A DNA stretch of 64,000 nt from NCBI GenBank assembly GCA_000231825.2, contig JH720317.1:499161-563160 (forward strand), written 5' to 3'. Source of the stretch: Tetrahymena elliotti 4EA (lineage: Eukaryota > Ciliophora > Oligohymenophorea > Hymenostomatida > Tetrahymenidae). A program made the position numbers and the translations under genes. Positions 49,850 through 62,500 of the stretch are shown in pieces; the first letter of the stretch is position 1, and each line of letters opens with the position of its first letter. The notes beneath the pieces are model-generated. The model worked only from the letters and a program-made list of their open reading frames with translations, was not told the DNA's origin and searched no databases.

Positions 49850-51037
49850 ATGAACAATAAATTATAATTCATAATAGTAGTTTTAGGTTTGAGCTATTTG
49901 GTAAACTTTTTAGGAGTTTTTTAAAAATAGTAAGAGTACTTAGTTAATTATTCAGATTGCAAGTATTTGGAGGCAGATATTTAGCTTTATGGTACTGAAG
50001 ATTCAGTAATTTATAATAAAGATATCATTATTGGTATCCACTCTAGCATTCATAAAATATACACAACAAATATAGAAGTAAGTAAATTGGATAGAGGCGG
50101 ATTTTTTGCTATTTATGGGATATCTAATGGTAGCTTATAAGCTAAATAGGTAAAAGTTATAAACTATCCTGAGAATTTATCTTTCAATCCTCATGGAATA
50201 GATATCAGAGGTGAATATTTGTATGTTGTTAATCACTCTTTTCATACAAGTGGAGAAAGAGTAGAAACATACAAAATTATCTTGGATGAATAAGGATAAG
50301 TTATTTTGAGCTATTTACATGCAACAACAATTGATCCATAACTTAATGGTACAAGTAATGATGTGGTATTCTTATCAGAACATAGATTTATTATTACATA
50401 ATGGTTGATTTTTCCAATTCCTCTGAAAGGTAATGGTGAATAAAATATAATATACACAATCGCTGCTACAATATCTTAGTTGCTTAATTTGAAATTTACA
50501 TATGCTTATGACTGTAAATATATTTAAGATAGTGATGCCTAATGTCATAAAATAGAGAGCTCTAAAGGAGTAGCTATAAATGGAATAGCTTTTGATGGAA
50601 AAAACACTATTGCAATTAGTGATACTATAGGGAGATAATTGAAGATTTACAGGCTAAATGATAAAAATGAGTTAGAACTTTTATAAACTACATAAACAAA
50701 TCTGATGATTGATAATATCAATTATGATTAGTAGACTAAGCAATTTATAGGAAGTGGGAGTAACACAGTTTATGAATATCTTTTATTTAATAATAAATTA
50801 GAAAGAGTGTTAAAAAATAAATCAAGCAAATCTTCTATCAAATATTCTGCTGTCGTTCAAGCATACAAATATCAATTAAATACTAATTCTATTGAATCCG
50901 AATTAATATTCTAATCTTCCTACTCAGTAGCAACTATTTCTGGTGCATTGCTAGATTATTCCTAAAATTATTTATTTTTAAACAATTTCTCTGACAAAAG
51001 TATTGCTGTTTGCGTGAAGAGCAGTCAGAAAAAATGA
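49850..51037 (+). CDS. Paraoxonase/arylesterase-like beta-propeller protein with N-terminal anchor
   Basis: Single-exon gene of 395 residues. An N-terminal hydrophobic segment (about 6-24) serves as signal peptide or anchor. The rest follows the paraoxonase (PON) pattern: C..LEADIQLYGTEDSVI (compare GSED in PON), NPHGIDI, LYVVNHSF, TSNDVVFL, AINGIAFDGKNTIAISD and MIDNINYD. The calcium and catalytic positions of PON1 map onto E50, D51, H115, H129, N170, N244, D288 and N289, all conserved, so a calcium-dependent hydrolase of lactones or esters is plausible. PON enzymes are six-bladed propellers usually attached to membranes or lipoproteins by a retained signal sequence; the hydrophobic N-terminus here fits. 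Length (395) is close to the family's usual 355 plus extra loops. Few cysteines remain, and the PON disulfide may be absent. The substrate cannot be told. Confidence 0.82.
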
Positions 51038-52969
51038 TAGATTAAACCCAAATCTTTTTTTTACAATTATAAAAAATTTCGAATGAACAATATAAAGTTA
51101 AGCTTTTATTCTTTAAAAGGTTCATGTAATAAAATAAAAAAATATTAATTTTTTTTAATTACTTCTTTGTAAACTTGTGAGCAAGTATTTTTCTCAATTT
51201 GATTTGTCTAAATACACCCTTCAATTACTTTTTTGTTATATGTATATGAAAATTTTTAAATATTTTTGTTATTTTTGAGAAAAATTAATTTATAAGTTAT
51301 GTCTTTAATTTTAGTCCATATTTAGTTCTACTAAGAAGCCTTGAGTTATTGTCAAAATTATAAATAGAATTTCTTTTTAAGTTAATTTACATGAATATAA
51401 ATTATTAGTAAAATATTTATTCAGAAAATAAAAGTTCTTAAGTACTGTAAAAAAATCTTGTATTGTGAATTTACTAAAGCTAAATGAATAGCAAGTAAAA
51501 AGACAAGCTATACCGTTTTTTTTGATATGAAACACAGGATTTTTCAAAGATCTAATCGAATTTATTAATTGGATAATTGGATAAGAGATTTATAATTTGA
51601 AGTAAGTAAATTAGTTGGATCAAAAAGAATAGAATGTATGCATATATGATAATCCAAAATCTTTAACTTTTTTGTGAAAATATAGAGTATAAAAATATAT
51701 ATTCTGTAAAAATTTATAATAATCCCGCTTTATTATTTAATAATATTAGTATTTGAGAAGAAGTCTTATCGAAATTTTATAATTAATTAGGGAATTAATA
51801 CATACTTTCTACTTTTAGAAACTATCCAAAAAGAAATTTATACTTACAATATTGTATGTGAATAAAAAATAGCTAAAAAAGAATAATAAAAGTGAAAAGA
51901 AAATTATTGAAAAAAATGGTGGATTATGAAAGAGAATAATAAGAGGACAGGATAATAATATAAAATGTGAGAAATAACAAAGAAATTTTAATTCTTTAGG
52001 ATAAATTTTATTTAGTATTTGAGGTAATCAATGTTTATTATCATAGTTGTTTGAGTGGTAATCAAATCAATGACTATTAATTTTCAGGATAATAATAAAA
52101 ACTTAATTAAATATTTAATTTATATGGCTACAATTACTTGAAAGTTTAGGCTCAAAAATTTATTTATTTCTTTCATTCTTTCTCTCTCTCTCTTTTTATG
52201 TTTTTATTAACCCATAAGCATTTATCTTCTTGTTTTTAAAATGGGTTATTTACTAGCTTACCAACTTACTGGATTTAGCATGAAATCTACTTAAATTTAA
52301 TATTACGTATTATAAAAGTTAAAATTTAATCATTTCAGATTTTCTATGAAAATTGTAAAAGTAATCATAAATATTTGTAAGCTTCAATTAATTCAGTTCT
52401 ATTTTGCGCATCAAACTAAGTCTAATTTTTTTAACAAAAAAGAAACAAAAATGAAAAAATGCCTTCTTGAAAATCAAGCAGGCTAATTGAGATACAAGAT
52501 AGATAGATAAATAAATAAATAAATAAATGCATTCATTAATAAACATACTTACTTACTTTTCAATTTAAACTACTTTTACAAGCAAAAAAGTGAATTCAAT
52601 TATTTTGTGCTTTTTCTTTATCAAAAGAATAAATCCTTATGGCAATGGCAAAAGAATTAGAGAGTGAGCGAGTAAAACAAAAAGAAGAAATTAAAAAATT
52701 CAATAAAATAACAAAGAAAACAAGATTTGATTGATTAAGAATCAACCTGTTTTCAAATTACATAGTGTTTTTGATTTATTAAGTTTGAAAGAACAAAAAA
52801 ATAGTATAATTATTTTCTTTGTTATTTATTAAAAAAAAATATTGTAAAATAAAGAAGAGCTAATCAAATACAAACAAACAAATAAACAAACAAACAAAGA
52901 ATATCGAATATTGATATTTGATTAAAAATTGCAAATATATACATTTACATAGATAACACAATAAGTTTT
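51038..52969. other. Intergenic region, no gene seen
   Basis: About 1.9 kb of AT-rich DNA. It contains simple repeats: a CT tract near 52180-52197, AAAT/GATA repeats at about 52499-52528 and an AAAC/AAAT repeat at 52870-52898. No supported gene or RNA. Confidence 0.6.
52499..52528. repeat. GATA/AAAT microsatellite
   Basis: A run of tagatagata followed by repeated taaa units sits in the spacer upstream of the phosphatase gene. It is a simple tandem repeat with no coding role. Confidence 0.8.
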
Positions 52970-55900
52970 ATGAAGAATAATTCAAGTAATTCAGGTAGCT
53001 TAAAGTTACCTCAAGCTATTGATTTTTCATTAAATCAGCGTCTCTAATTCAACTCCCCTCGTTTCAGTGCAGAGGAAAATGCAAAACTTAACACTCCAAA
53101 TTTGAAGAATAATGTATTGGGTTCGAGCAAGATAGGTTTTAAATCTAATTAGTCTAGTCTACAATTAAATAATTAACAGCTTTAATAATCTTAGCAAGGA
53201 TAGTTGTCATAATAATAAAGCCCTATGCATAATTAATTATAGTCCAGTAGCATAAGCTCCACACCAAAGATAATATCATTAAATTAAGAGTAAAAGAGAG
53301 GATTTTCAGCTAAGAAAAAGGAATAGGAATAACCAACGAATTCTATATCAGGTTATGTTTAAAAGTTCTTTCAACAATAATAATAGTAGCATTAAGGATC
53401 TTCGCTATCAAATCAAAATGAAGCAATAGAAATTAGTGCTATTACAAAATAAGTGATTAGGAAATAGCCAGTACAAGCTCCATACATGATTAAAAAGTAA
53501 AGTATTGGAAGCTTTTAGACAGTAGATATAAACCTTAACTCTTTATCGCCTTCTTCAAATAGTATAAACAACTAAAATTTACCCCAATCTCGCAAAGCAT
53601 CTCACAGAAAGACTTAAAGCAGTCTTATAAATTAGTAGTAGCCAGTTTCATACTCATAAAGCTTCTAACTGCATAATTTTTAAAAATCAAAAGATTTCTC
53701 AGCTGAAGAAGTGCTTTCTGATGAAAAAAATGCTTCTAAAAGTAATTTAGGCTAAGAAAAAACATTTAATAATATTTCTAAAAACTCTAGTGTTTCAACT
53801 AATATCCCTTAACTTCCACTTAATTTCAGTTCAACACCTTCTTTAGGCAATACACTCACATAAAGTAATATTTTATTAAGTTTTGCAAATTAGGCTATGT
53901 AAATTACAAATAAAATTCATATAAAAACTCAATTTATTGATTTAGTTGAATTTACATTTTAAAGCAAAAATATTTAAATGATTCAGAATACTTCTTATTG
54001 AATTAAATCAAAATCTCAATCAATCAATATATCTATCAATCTTAATCCTCAATCTATCTATTTATACTAAAATCACCTTAGGTTATTTTACAGTGCAAGT
54101 TTAATTAATATTTTTACTTGATTTTTAAATTCATGCAAGGGTAATTTGATAAATCAAAAACACTTTCGAGTGCTTAAAAAAATTTAATTCCCACTAAATC
54201 TCTCAAAAATATACATCTATCTATAATATTTAAATTAGATCACTGACCAAAGCTATTTGCTTTAAAAAAGCGATTGCAGATTTGGCAGAAAAATACCAAT
54301 TAATTTAATTTAAATCAATATTAATATCATTCTCAAAAACTTTAAGAAATACTTTTTCAACATTTTCATCATTCGAATTGAACAAAAAAGAAATAGAAAA
54401 TAGTTTCGGGATTAATTACTTTTTTACCTAATTTTTTTACAGACTCTAAGAAAGAATTTATAAAATTCTATAATAATTTAATTTTTTTTAATAAATAGAC
54501 AAAAATTAGATACTACTAAGTAATTATATCACAAAAGTTAACAAAGGTAAAATTTAAAATTTATTCAAACATTAATAAATTTAGAGGAGTTTTATTTTTT
54601 TACTATTAATTTATTTAATTATAAAATAAATATAGAAGACATAAATGTAAAAGCTAATGCGGTATTTTAGCCTTCTTCACCATATTTCAATTAACAAATC
54701 ACAAACATGTAACATACAAATAATCAAAATAATGAGAAATTACAAAGTGCATAAATGAATGAGCATCAAACTAAATCAGCAAGATCAACACCTAAGCATA
54801 ATTTTGCATTTGAAGCAAACTAAACGCCTAAGCAAAAGCCTTTGGAAATGGGATATCATCCATTTTCAGCCAAGAACTCCTCATCAAAGAAAGTTTTTGG
54901 ATAAGGTACCTTATCAAATAACTTTTAATCTAATTAAAGAGGAAATCGCAGTAGCTCTGGACATATTAGTTTAAATTTAAAAAGTTAAAATTAGAAAGGT
55001 GAAGTAATGATACAAAAAAAACTAGAGCAAATCAACACAGAGAGAGTCGGTGCAGGCAAAAGTTATAGCTTTACACAAGGCTAACTTTAACAAGTACTAG
55101 CAACTACTAATTAAAATCTATTAGCATAAAATTAACATTCCAACAATTCTAATGGATAATCTTCTGAATAATAATAATTTTTTGGAAATAAGCTAAGCAG
55201 TTAATAGAGAAAATAAAATATTGGAGTTTCAGCTCTTTAACAAAGTAATTAAGCAGGTGTTATTATCTTGTAAAATGGAAATACCATTAAAAAAGCTAAA
55301 ATAGAAATAACAAGAAAAAAATAAGCTTCCCAATCTGAAATTGAAAAAGAAGAAAACTCAAACTAATCTTAAGGGGTCAATTCTTAGACAGACAGATAGC
55401 AAAGAAAAGAACCTTAAAACAACTTTAATATATAATTTTCTAATAATCAAAATTATAAAGATAAGATAGTTAAACAATAATAATAGCTTAGCCTTCTAGT
55501 TTCGTAATAAAAATAAGAGTAAATGAATGATTTTGAGTTTGACATTAAAGATAAAAACGATGAAAAAGATACTTAATCTTGTGAAAGCGAAAATTCCAGC
55601 ATCAATACAAATAATAAAAATAATTTAAAAAATATGAATAGTAGCTCTGAAAATGCAACTCCGGTCAATAGTAAAAACAAAAATAGTAATACTAATAGTA
55701 GCAAGAAGACTTTTATCAGTAAGATGTTTGATAAGTAGCATCCAGAATATTAGTATTATCATCATGGATTAATGAAAGCTTTTAAAACACCTTATCCTAT
55801 GGATAATATCTCGGTATTGTTTAGATAACATTTCTTGCAAACATGTCAAGGAGTACTCTATTCTAACCTAGCAAGGCCAGTCAATCCTAAAGACTTAGTA

Positions 55901-56686
55901 ACTAAGAAAGTCCAACTTGGTCCACGTAATCCAAAATGTAACATTTTTTATTTCATATTGATTCTCATTCACTTCTTTAACATCTTATGATAAAATTATC
56001 TTTTTTATAAATTTAAATGACAATTAATATTTGAATTTTAAAATAGATAAAAAGACATTAATATTTGATATGGATGAGACATTAATTCATTGTAACGAAA
56101 ATACCTAGACTCCATCTGATGTGATAGTTGATGTTAGATTCCCAACTGGAGAGTTTATTTAAGTAAAATTATTTGAATAAAGAAAGTATTCTAAAATTAA
56201 TAAAAATAGGCTGGCATTAACATCAGACCATATGCTATTGAAATACTGTAAGAATTGAGTGAAGAATTTGAAATAGTTATATTCACTGCTAGTCATAATT
56301 GCTATGCATAAGCTGTAATAGATTATTTAGATCCCCAAAAAAAATATGTTCATCATAGATTTTATAGAGATCAATGTATTCAAACTCCATAAGGAGTTTA
56401 TATAAAAGATTTGAGAGTCTTTTAAGATCGTCATTTAAATGAAATGGTTCTAATTGATAATGCAGCTTACTCATTTAGCTTCTAAGTTGATAATGGTATT
56501 CCCATAGTCCCCTTCTATGATAATAAATCAGACACTGAACTTCTTCATCTTTGCAGCTATCTTCGCAATCTCCATAATGTAAATGATGTAAGATCCTATA
56601 ATCGTCAAAATTTGAAAATGCACCTTTTCAATGAGCCTGAGGGTCCATAAAAGGTGTATGAAAATCTCTCCAAAAAAAATTTATGA
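52970..56686 (+). CDS. SCP/FCP1-type (NLI-interacting-factor-like) HAD phosphatase with long low-complexity N-terminus
   Basis: Predicted 929 residues in four exons: 52970-53864, 54636-55937, 56047-56162 and 56210-56686, all phase-consistent. The catalytic domain is at the C-terminus (about 733-925). Motif I is FDMDETLIHC with D740 as the predicted nucleophile and D742 the acid/base. Motif II is IFTAS (T797), K837 sits in YIKDL, and motif IV is VLIDNAAYSF (D854, N855). The surrounding blocks (FYRDQC, GVYIKDL, NKSDTELLHL) are those of small CTD phosphatases, which remove phosphate from Ser in RNA polymerase II and other proteins. The first 730 residues are Ser/Gln/Asn-rich with no domain seen, apart from Ser-Arg/Lys patches that look like phosphosites. 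The first intron (53865-54635, 771 nt) is unusually long; its donor could instead lie a few bases downstream. Related human SCPs have short N-termini. Confidence 0.88.
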
Positions 56687-59521
56687 AAAACAAGAATTAA
56701 TTTTGAATGAAAACAAGAACTGTAAAAATTCATCTATGAATATGTTAATTAACTAAATAAAATTAAGATAAAAAAAACATAAAATAAAAATAAATTAAAA
56801 AGTATTTTTGGAAATATAAAAAAAAAGTCTAAAAAAAGAGAGAAAATCTTAAATAAAATTAATAAAGGAATTTTACTTAAAAATCATCTTAATTCTTAAT
56901 CTTCAATCTATTCAGAAAAAAAATAAAATAAAAAATAAATCTGTTATATTATTATTAACTATATTATAAATTTGGCCTACAGAATGCCAAATTAATCTAA
57001 TACAATCAATACATTATTATACTCAACCAAAAAAAATCCATAAATAATTAATTTAATAATTTCTTTTACTCGCTTAGTTTATCTCATAAAGATTTATTTA
57101 TAAATTTATGTAAAATGACTTTTCATAATTGAATTATCAATGTAAATAAACTCTTTTTGTATTAAATTTTAATTCTAATTTCATAAATTATCTAATTTTC
57201 AAAGTAGAACGCTCAAAAAAAACTTGAACACAAATTTTAAGATTTATTTTTTAATATGTAAAAATAAATGAGTTTTTGAATTTAAATACATTTATTTTTT
57301 ACTAAAATATTTCACATCAATACATTATTCCGCTATAATAATAAAATAAATAATTTACTGTTATATTTTAACTTTATATACTTCCTCTATTTAAATCTAA
57401 TCGATGCTCATTAAAGCATCAAAAACAATAGTTTTATTTTACCAATATAAAAAATAAATTAAATACTTTGGAAAGATATTATTTAGCAAAAATAATATTT
57501 TTATATAAATTAGAATTACATAAATATTTTCTCAAATAATATTTGTTAATAATAAATATAAAGAAGTTAATAACTATAAAAAAAAAGTTATGAGTAAAAT
57601 GTTTTAAATAATTTTTATTTTAATAAAAAATGAATTGAAAATTTAAATTCATTTAATTCAATTAGACTTATTTTCATACAAATGATTGGTTTAAAATTTC
57701 TTTAAATATGGGGAAATTTTATGATATACAATATACAGTTTGAAAGGGATTATGTGTAGAGATATTCAGATTTTGAAGTGAAAATCATAGAATTAATATT
57801 TAATAAAGAGTAAAATTGAAAGAAAATGGAGAACAAAAAAATAAGTAAATAAAAGACAAAGAAAATTAAGATTCTTTTTTACCTAAGATTTTAAATAGAA
57901 AAAGGTATTAGATAAGAAAAATTACTTAAAAAAATAACTATAAGATAGTAGAGGTAAGTAAAACCTACTCAATTAGTAAATGCTAATAGGTGAGAATACA
58001 ATTTTGATAAAAAAATTTAAGAAAAGGAAGGAGCCAAAGAGAAAAAGAGAGCAGAGTTTATATACATTTTTGCCTAAAAACTGTAGGCGGTAAGTTTCGG
58101 CTTTAACTTCAAATATCTTCCCCTTCCAAAATGTAAAGCTATTCAAAAGATAGAAATAAAGCAAATATGGTATCAAATCAAAGCCATGCTATTAACGAAT
58201 ATGATATTTTTTCTTAAATATAATAGTTCAAATGAAAAAATGAGTAGAAATTTATGTAAATTTTATTATTTAGCATCAAAAGCATTCCATATAATTTAAA
58301 TAAAATCATTGAAGTGAAAGGAAAAAAGAATTGTCTATTACTTATTTTAGCTATTGAAATAACAAAATATTAATAAGTTACAAAAAGCATAAATTAGGAT
58401 GATTAAAAATATGATAAGTAATTTATTTTATCTGTTTTAATACATATAAAAACTAAATAGGAACCATATTTAAATTACTAAATGATAAATACCTAAATAT
58501 TCATTCTATTTTGTTTCATTAGAATAGAAAAAAAAGTATAAAATCTATATATTTATTTTATTTTAAATATCAATTAATTGGTTCTATTTAAATTTACATA
58601 AAATGGTGGAGTAGAAATGCAATTAATGATAAAAATAAGAGATAGATTAATTAAATTTATTTTTTACAGTTATTCTCAAAGTGTTTGAATTTTTCTCAGA
58701 AAAAATAAAAACTAAAATATTATTTGGATTCTTTAAAGCAAAAAATATATTTAAAGAAATATACATATTCTACCAGAGAAAAATAAAATATTTGTAATTA
58801 CATTTTCAAAAAAGAACAAATAATTAAATCTTTTAGAAACTAAGTCTAACTGGGAAATTATCCAGATTAATCTACTTATCAAAATCAAATTCCATTTAGA
58901 TATTGAATTTGGTGGAAAAAATTTGTCCAGATTATCTAATTATTTTGTTAAATAATAACATTTAATGGACATAAAAAATATTATTCAAATATGTAAACTT
59001 TTTTATTTATTTACAAATCTTATTAATTAAGTTGAAATCCCTTTTATTTTTTCAAAAGAATTGTAAATTTTTTATTAATTCAGCTAGTATGTAAATTCAG
59101 GATAATTTAGTTTCGTGGTAATTCTTTAACATATTTTTTTTATTAATCTTATAGATGCAGTTTTGGTTTGTTTAGAGAGGGGTAGAGAATTTTTACTGAA
59201 TTTGATCAATTTTACTGTTATCGAAACTAAAAAGATAATTGATTTATTTATTATTACTTTTTACTAAGATTATTATTATTATATCTTAAATTAATCTGAA
59301 ATGATTTAGATTTGATTTGTTTTTACTATGAAGATTTAATATAAATGATATCTTTAAATTTAATTGTTGAAAATACTATAAAAATATAAAAAAATATTAA
59401 AAACAATCCTTTGATTTAAAAAAATAATAGTACAAAAAAAGTAGAAAAAACCCAATAGCTTAAAGCAAAAATCTCAAATCCTTTAAAAATAGTTTAAAAG
59501 ATAGCAAATTTATCATATCAA
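56687..59521. other. Long AT-rich intergenic region
   Basis: About 2.8 kb without a supported gene. A minus-strand open frame at 58176-57766 (137 codons) has no ATG start and reads mostly as Phe/Leu/Tyr, as expected from AT-rich DNA, so it is not annotated. Confidence 0.55.
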
Positions 59522-62500
59522 ATGTTAATTTGGACTATCTGCTCAGTTCTCTTTGCATTCTATGTAAGGTGTGGAACTATTTTACCTACAAGCAGTTAAT
59601 CTTTGATGGCTTACTCCTCTAATAAAGGAGAAAGTACTTATTACTAATTTTAGTTCACTACCCAAAATATTGTAGAAAGCAATGCCAGCATTTAAGTAAA
59701 ATTCCCAAACGACTTTGATTATGTGTCATTCCCAGATCTTCCAGAGTGCTACTTACAGCTCGGAGTTTCTTCATAATTTTAATCTGCTAATTGCACAATC
59801 AGCAAATAAGGTGTGGCTAATGTTTTTACAGAAAGTATTCCTTTGGATGTGATCACTTTAGTTTTAGGCCAAATTACCAATCCAAAATTTAAAGATACTT
59901 CCAGCTAATTCAGTGTCAGAACATACTATAACACAGTGCCTGTTGATGTTAATGATATTTTTGGAATTGTTTCTTTTGCAGCAAAGCCATGTAGAACATT
60001 TGAAGTTATTTCTTTTTTAATATAAAATTAGATTGCTTGGATTTTATTATTAAAAAACCTCTATTTATTAATTAATTTAGTAACTTGATAGGAAATATAA
60101 ATTATCTTTCTAAACCAAATTTTCTTAATATCAATCAAATAGTTAATTAATAAACTATTTACCCACACATTATTAAAATTTACAAATCTGTCTCTATTTA
60201 AATAAAAATAGTTGATTTGATCATAGTTTCGAAATTTATATAATAAGGAAAAACGTAAAATAAAATAAAGCATGAATTAATACTTTATTTGTAAAGTGAA
60301 TAAATAATAGCTTGATTTTTATCAAAACCAATGATTATTGATTAAATAGATGTTTTATTTGGAACAAATTATATTTAGTTACTTCGAAATTTTGATTAAT
60401 TTTCATAAATTGTTTCCCAAATTAATTAAAGGACTTTATTACTAATTCTTCTCTCATTTCTTGATCTATAACCTTCCCAACTCAATAAATATGAAATCAT
60501 ATTTTTAAAAAGAACAAGAATAATTTTTTATTTGTAATGCTAAACTTAATTTATCTTTTAAAATAAATATTTTTAAAGTATTTCACTGGGAGATATTTAA
60601 ATTTTTAGATAAAAAAAAGCAAGAATATAATTACTACTTTAAATTGCTTCTTAATATTCATCAATCTTCTCAATTTAACATAATTATGATAGCCATTTAA
60701 ATTAAATTTTTTTATAGTATTAATTTAGGGCCCCAATGTTTATTAGTTAAGTAATAATAGAATCAGTGAAGGATCAAGTTGGGAATTCAACTTTACACCT
60801 GCCTAATCTTATTCTTCTGGAAATAGTTTCAGATTCACTTTCCCTGATGGTTTTAACTCAAATAAAGTGCTGTGTAACATCAAGGGTTTAACTGGAAATG
60901 ACCCTTTGACTACTGTTTCGTTTAACAAAAGAATTATTACTTGCTAGAATGTGATGAATCCTATTTAAGGAAATTAAGTTGTTAAGATTATTAATATGAG
61001 AAATCCTAATTTTAGTGGTATCATGTAGGGTTTTACTATAGAAATACTATAAGGAAGTTCAACAGTTGTCTTAGAAAAGATTAATTTCCCAGGTAATATC
61101 ATTATCAGCCCTGGATAGCCTACTATCTCCTATGTTTCAAGTGATTAGTTTAAATATTCAAACTCAACATACAGCTTTTTTATCAATCTTGTAAATCCTG
61201 TATATGCAGGTGACAAGCTTTATATTAATTTCACAAGTGAATGGTATTTGTTCAATCCAAACTGCACAGTTATCAATGGGTAAAAAATTGATATTCTTTT
61301 GTTAAAAAATTATGTATGTAAATTTGACTATGTAAAAGATCATAATAGCCACTTTTAAAATATAAATTAATTTTTAAGCCAGAATTCAGTAATAAAATTC
61401 CTACTAATCATACATAATATATTAATTCAAATTCTTATTGAAATTCTTTATTTATGAGCCACTTTTTAATTAACTCTAACATATTCAGGCTAATTTTACA
61501 TTATTAATAGATTTAAACAAATTTCCAATCAACCAGTTAGATGCTCTCTTATTCCTAATACAGAATCATATGTCATTGATAACTTCGCTCAAATTGATAA
61601 TTCTCAAAGACTTGTACTCTCTGTCTTTTTATAAACTCCATAAACACAAAATCTATATCCAGTAATTACTATTAATTCATTTTTGTTTACATTCTTTTTT
61701 CACCCATCCCAAATCAGCTATTTCTTAATATCCTAATTATTTGTCTTTTTTAATTTACCTAGCAAGTTTTATGAAAAAATTTACTCCTTATTTCACTTTA
61801 ATTTGATATAATAAAATTCTTTTTGACCACAAGTATCCAGCGAAACAAATTATTTTGTTCAAATTGAATTGTGAGAATTGTCGATTGTATCAAAATTAAG
61901 ATTTCATCCATTCAAATATCACATCTTCATCATTTTTCATAATTATTAATAATTGATAATGTATTTAACATAAAGGTTACAATTTCAACTTACAACACGA
62001 GAAGAAGTGCTATTGTTGACTTAAATACTGTAACTGTTAGCATTAATGCTACATATGGTGTAGTAAAAGAATTTGTTGCTCATCCTCTAAAAAAACCTCA
62101 AACCTCTCTAGCAGGAAAAACAGCTTCATTGGAAATGACATTTTTCTTGAAAACCTTCTTGCCTAAATCTGATGTTGATTCTTTCGGTAAATTCAGAATT
62201 GACATCTTTCCTCAAATAGAACTTCCTACTTCCGAATATGGACCAGTAACATGTAAATTCTATGGTGATAAAGAATCTGCTAATGTTTGTTCAGATACTA
62301 CTCATTCTTTTATTGCTACACCTGCAGATCAGTCTAAAACAACAATCTATATGTATACTCCTTAGGGATTAAGTTATCAAAGAAGTGAAGTACCTATAAC
62401 TATATCTACTTCAGGAAATGACTAAAATTATTACAAAGGTTTTCCTCTTGATCCTCTTGTATAGAGATATTATTTCCATGTCCATATATGGAGTAGACCA

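Noticed and set aside
57766..58176. Minus-strand open frame of 136 residues
   Set aside because: It begins at TTG with no in-frame ATG upstream, and reads as Phe/Leu/Tyr-rich noise.
60061..60273. Minus-strand short ORF
   Set aside because: It lies inside the first intron of the modular secreted gene and shows no coding-like composition.
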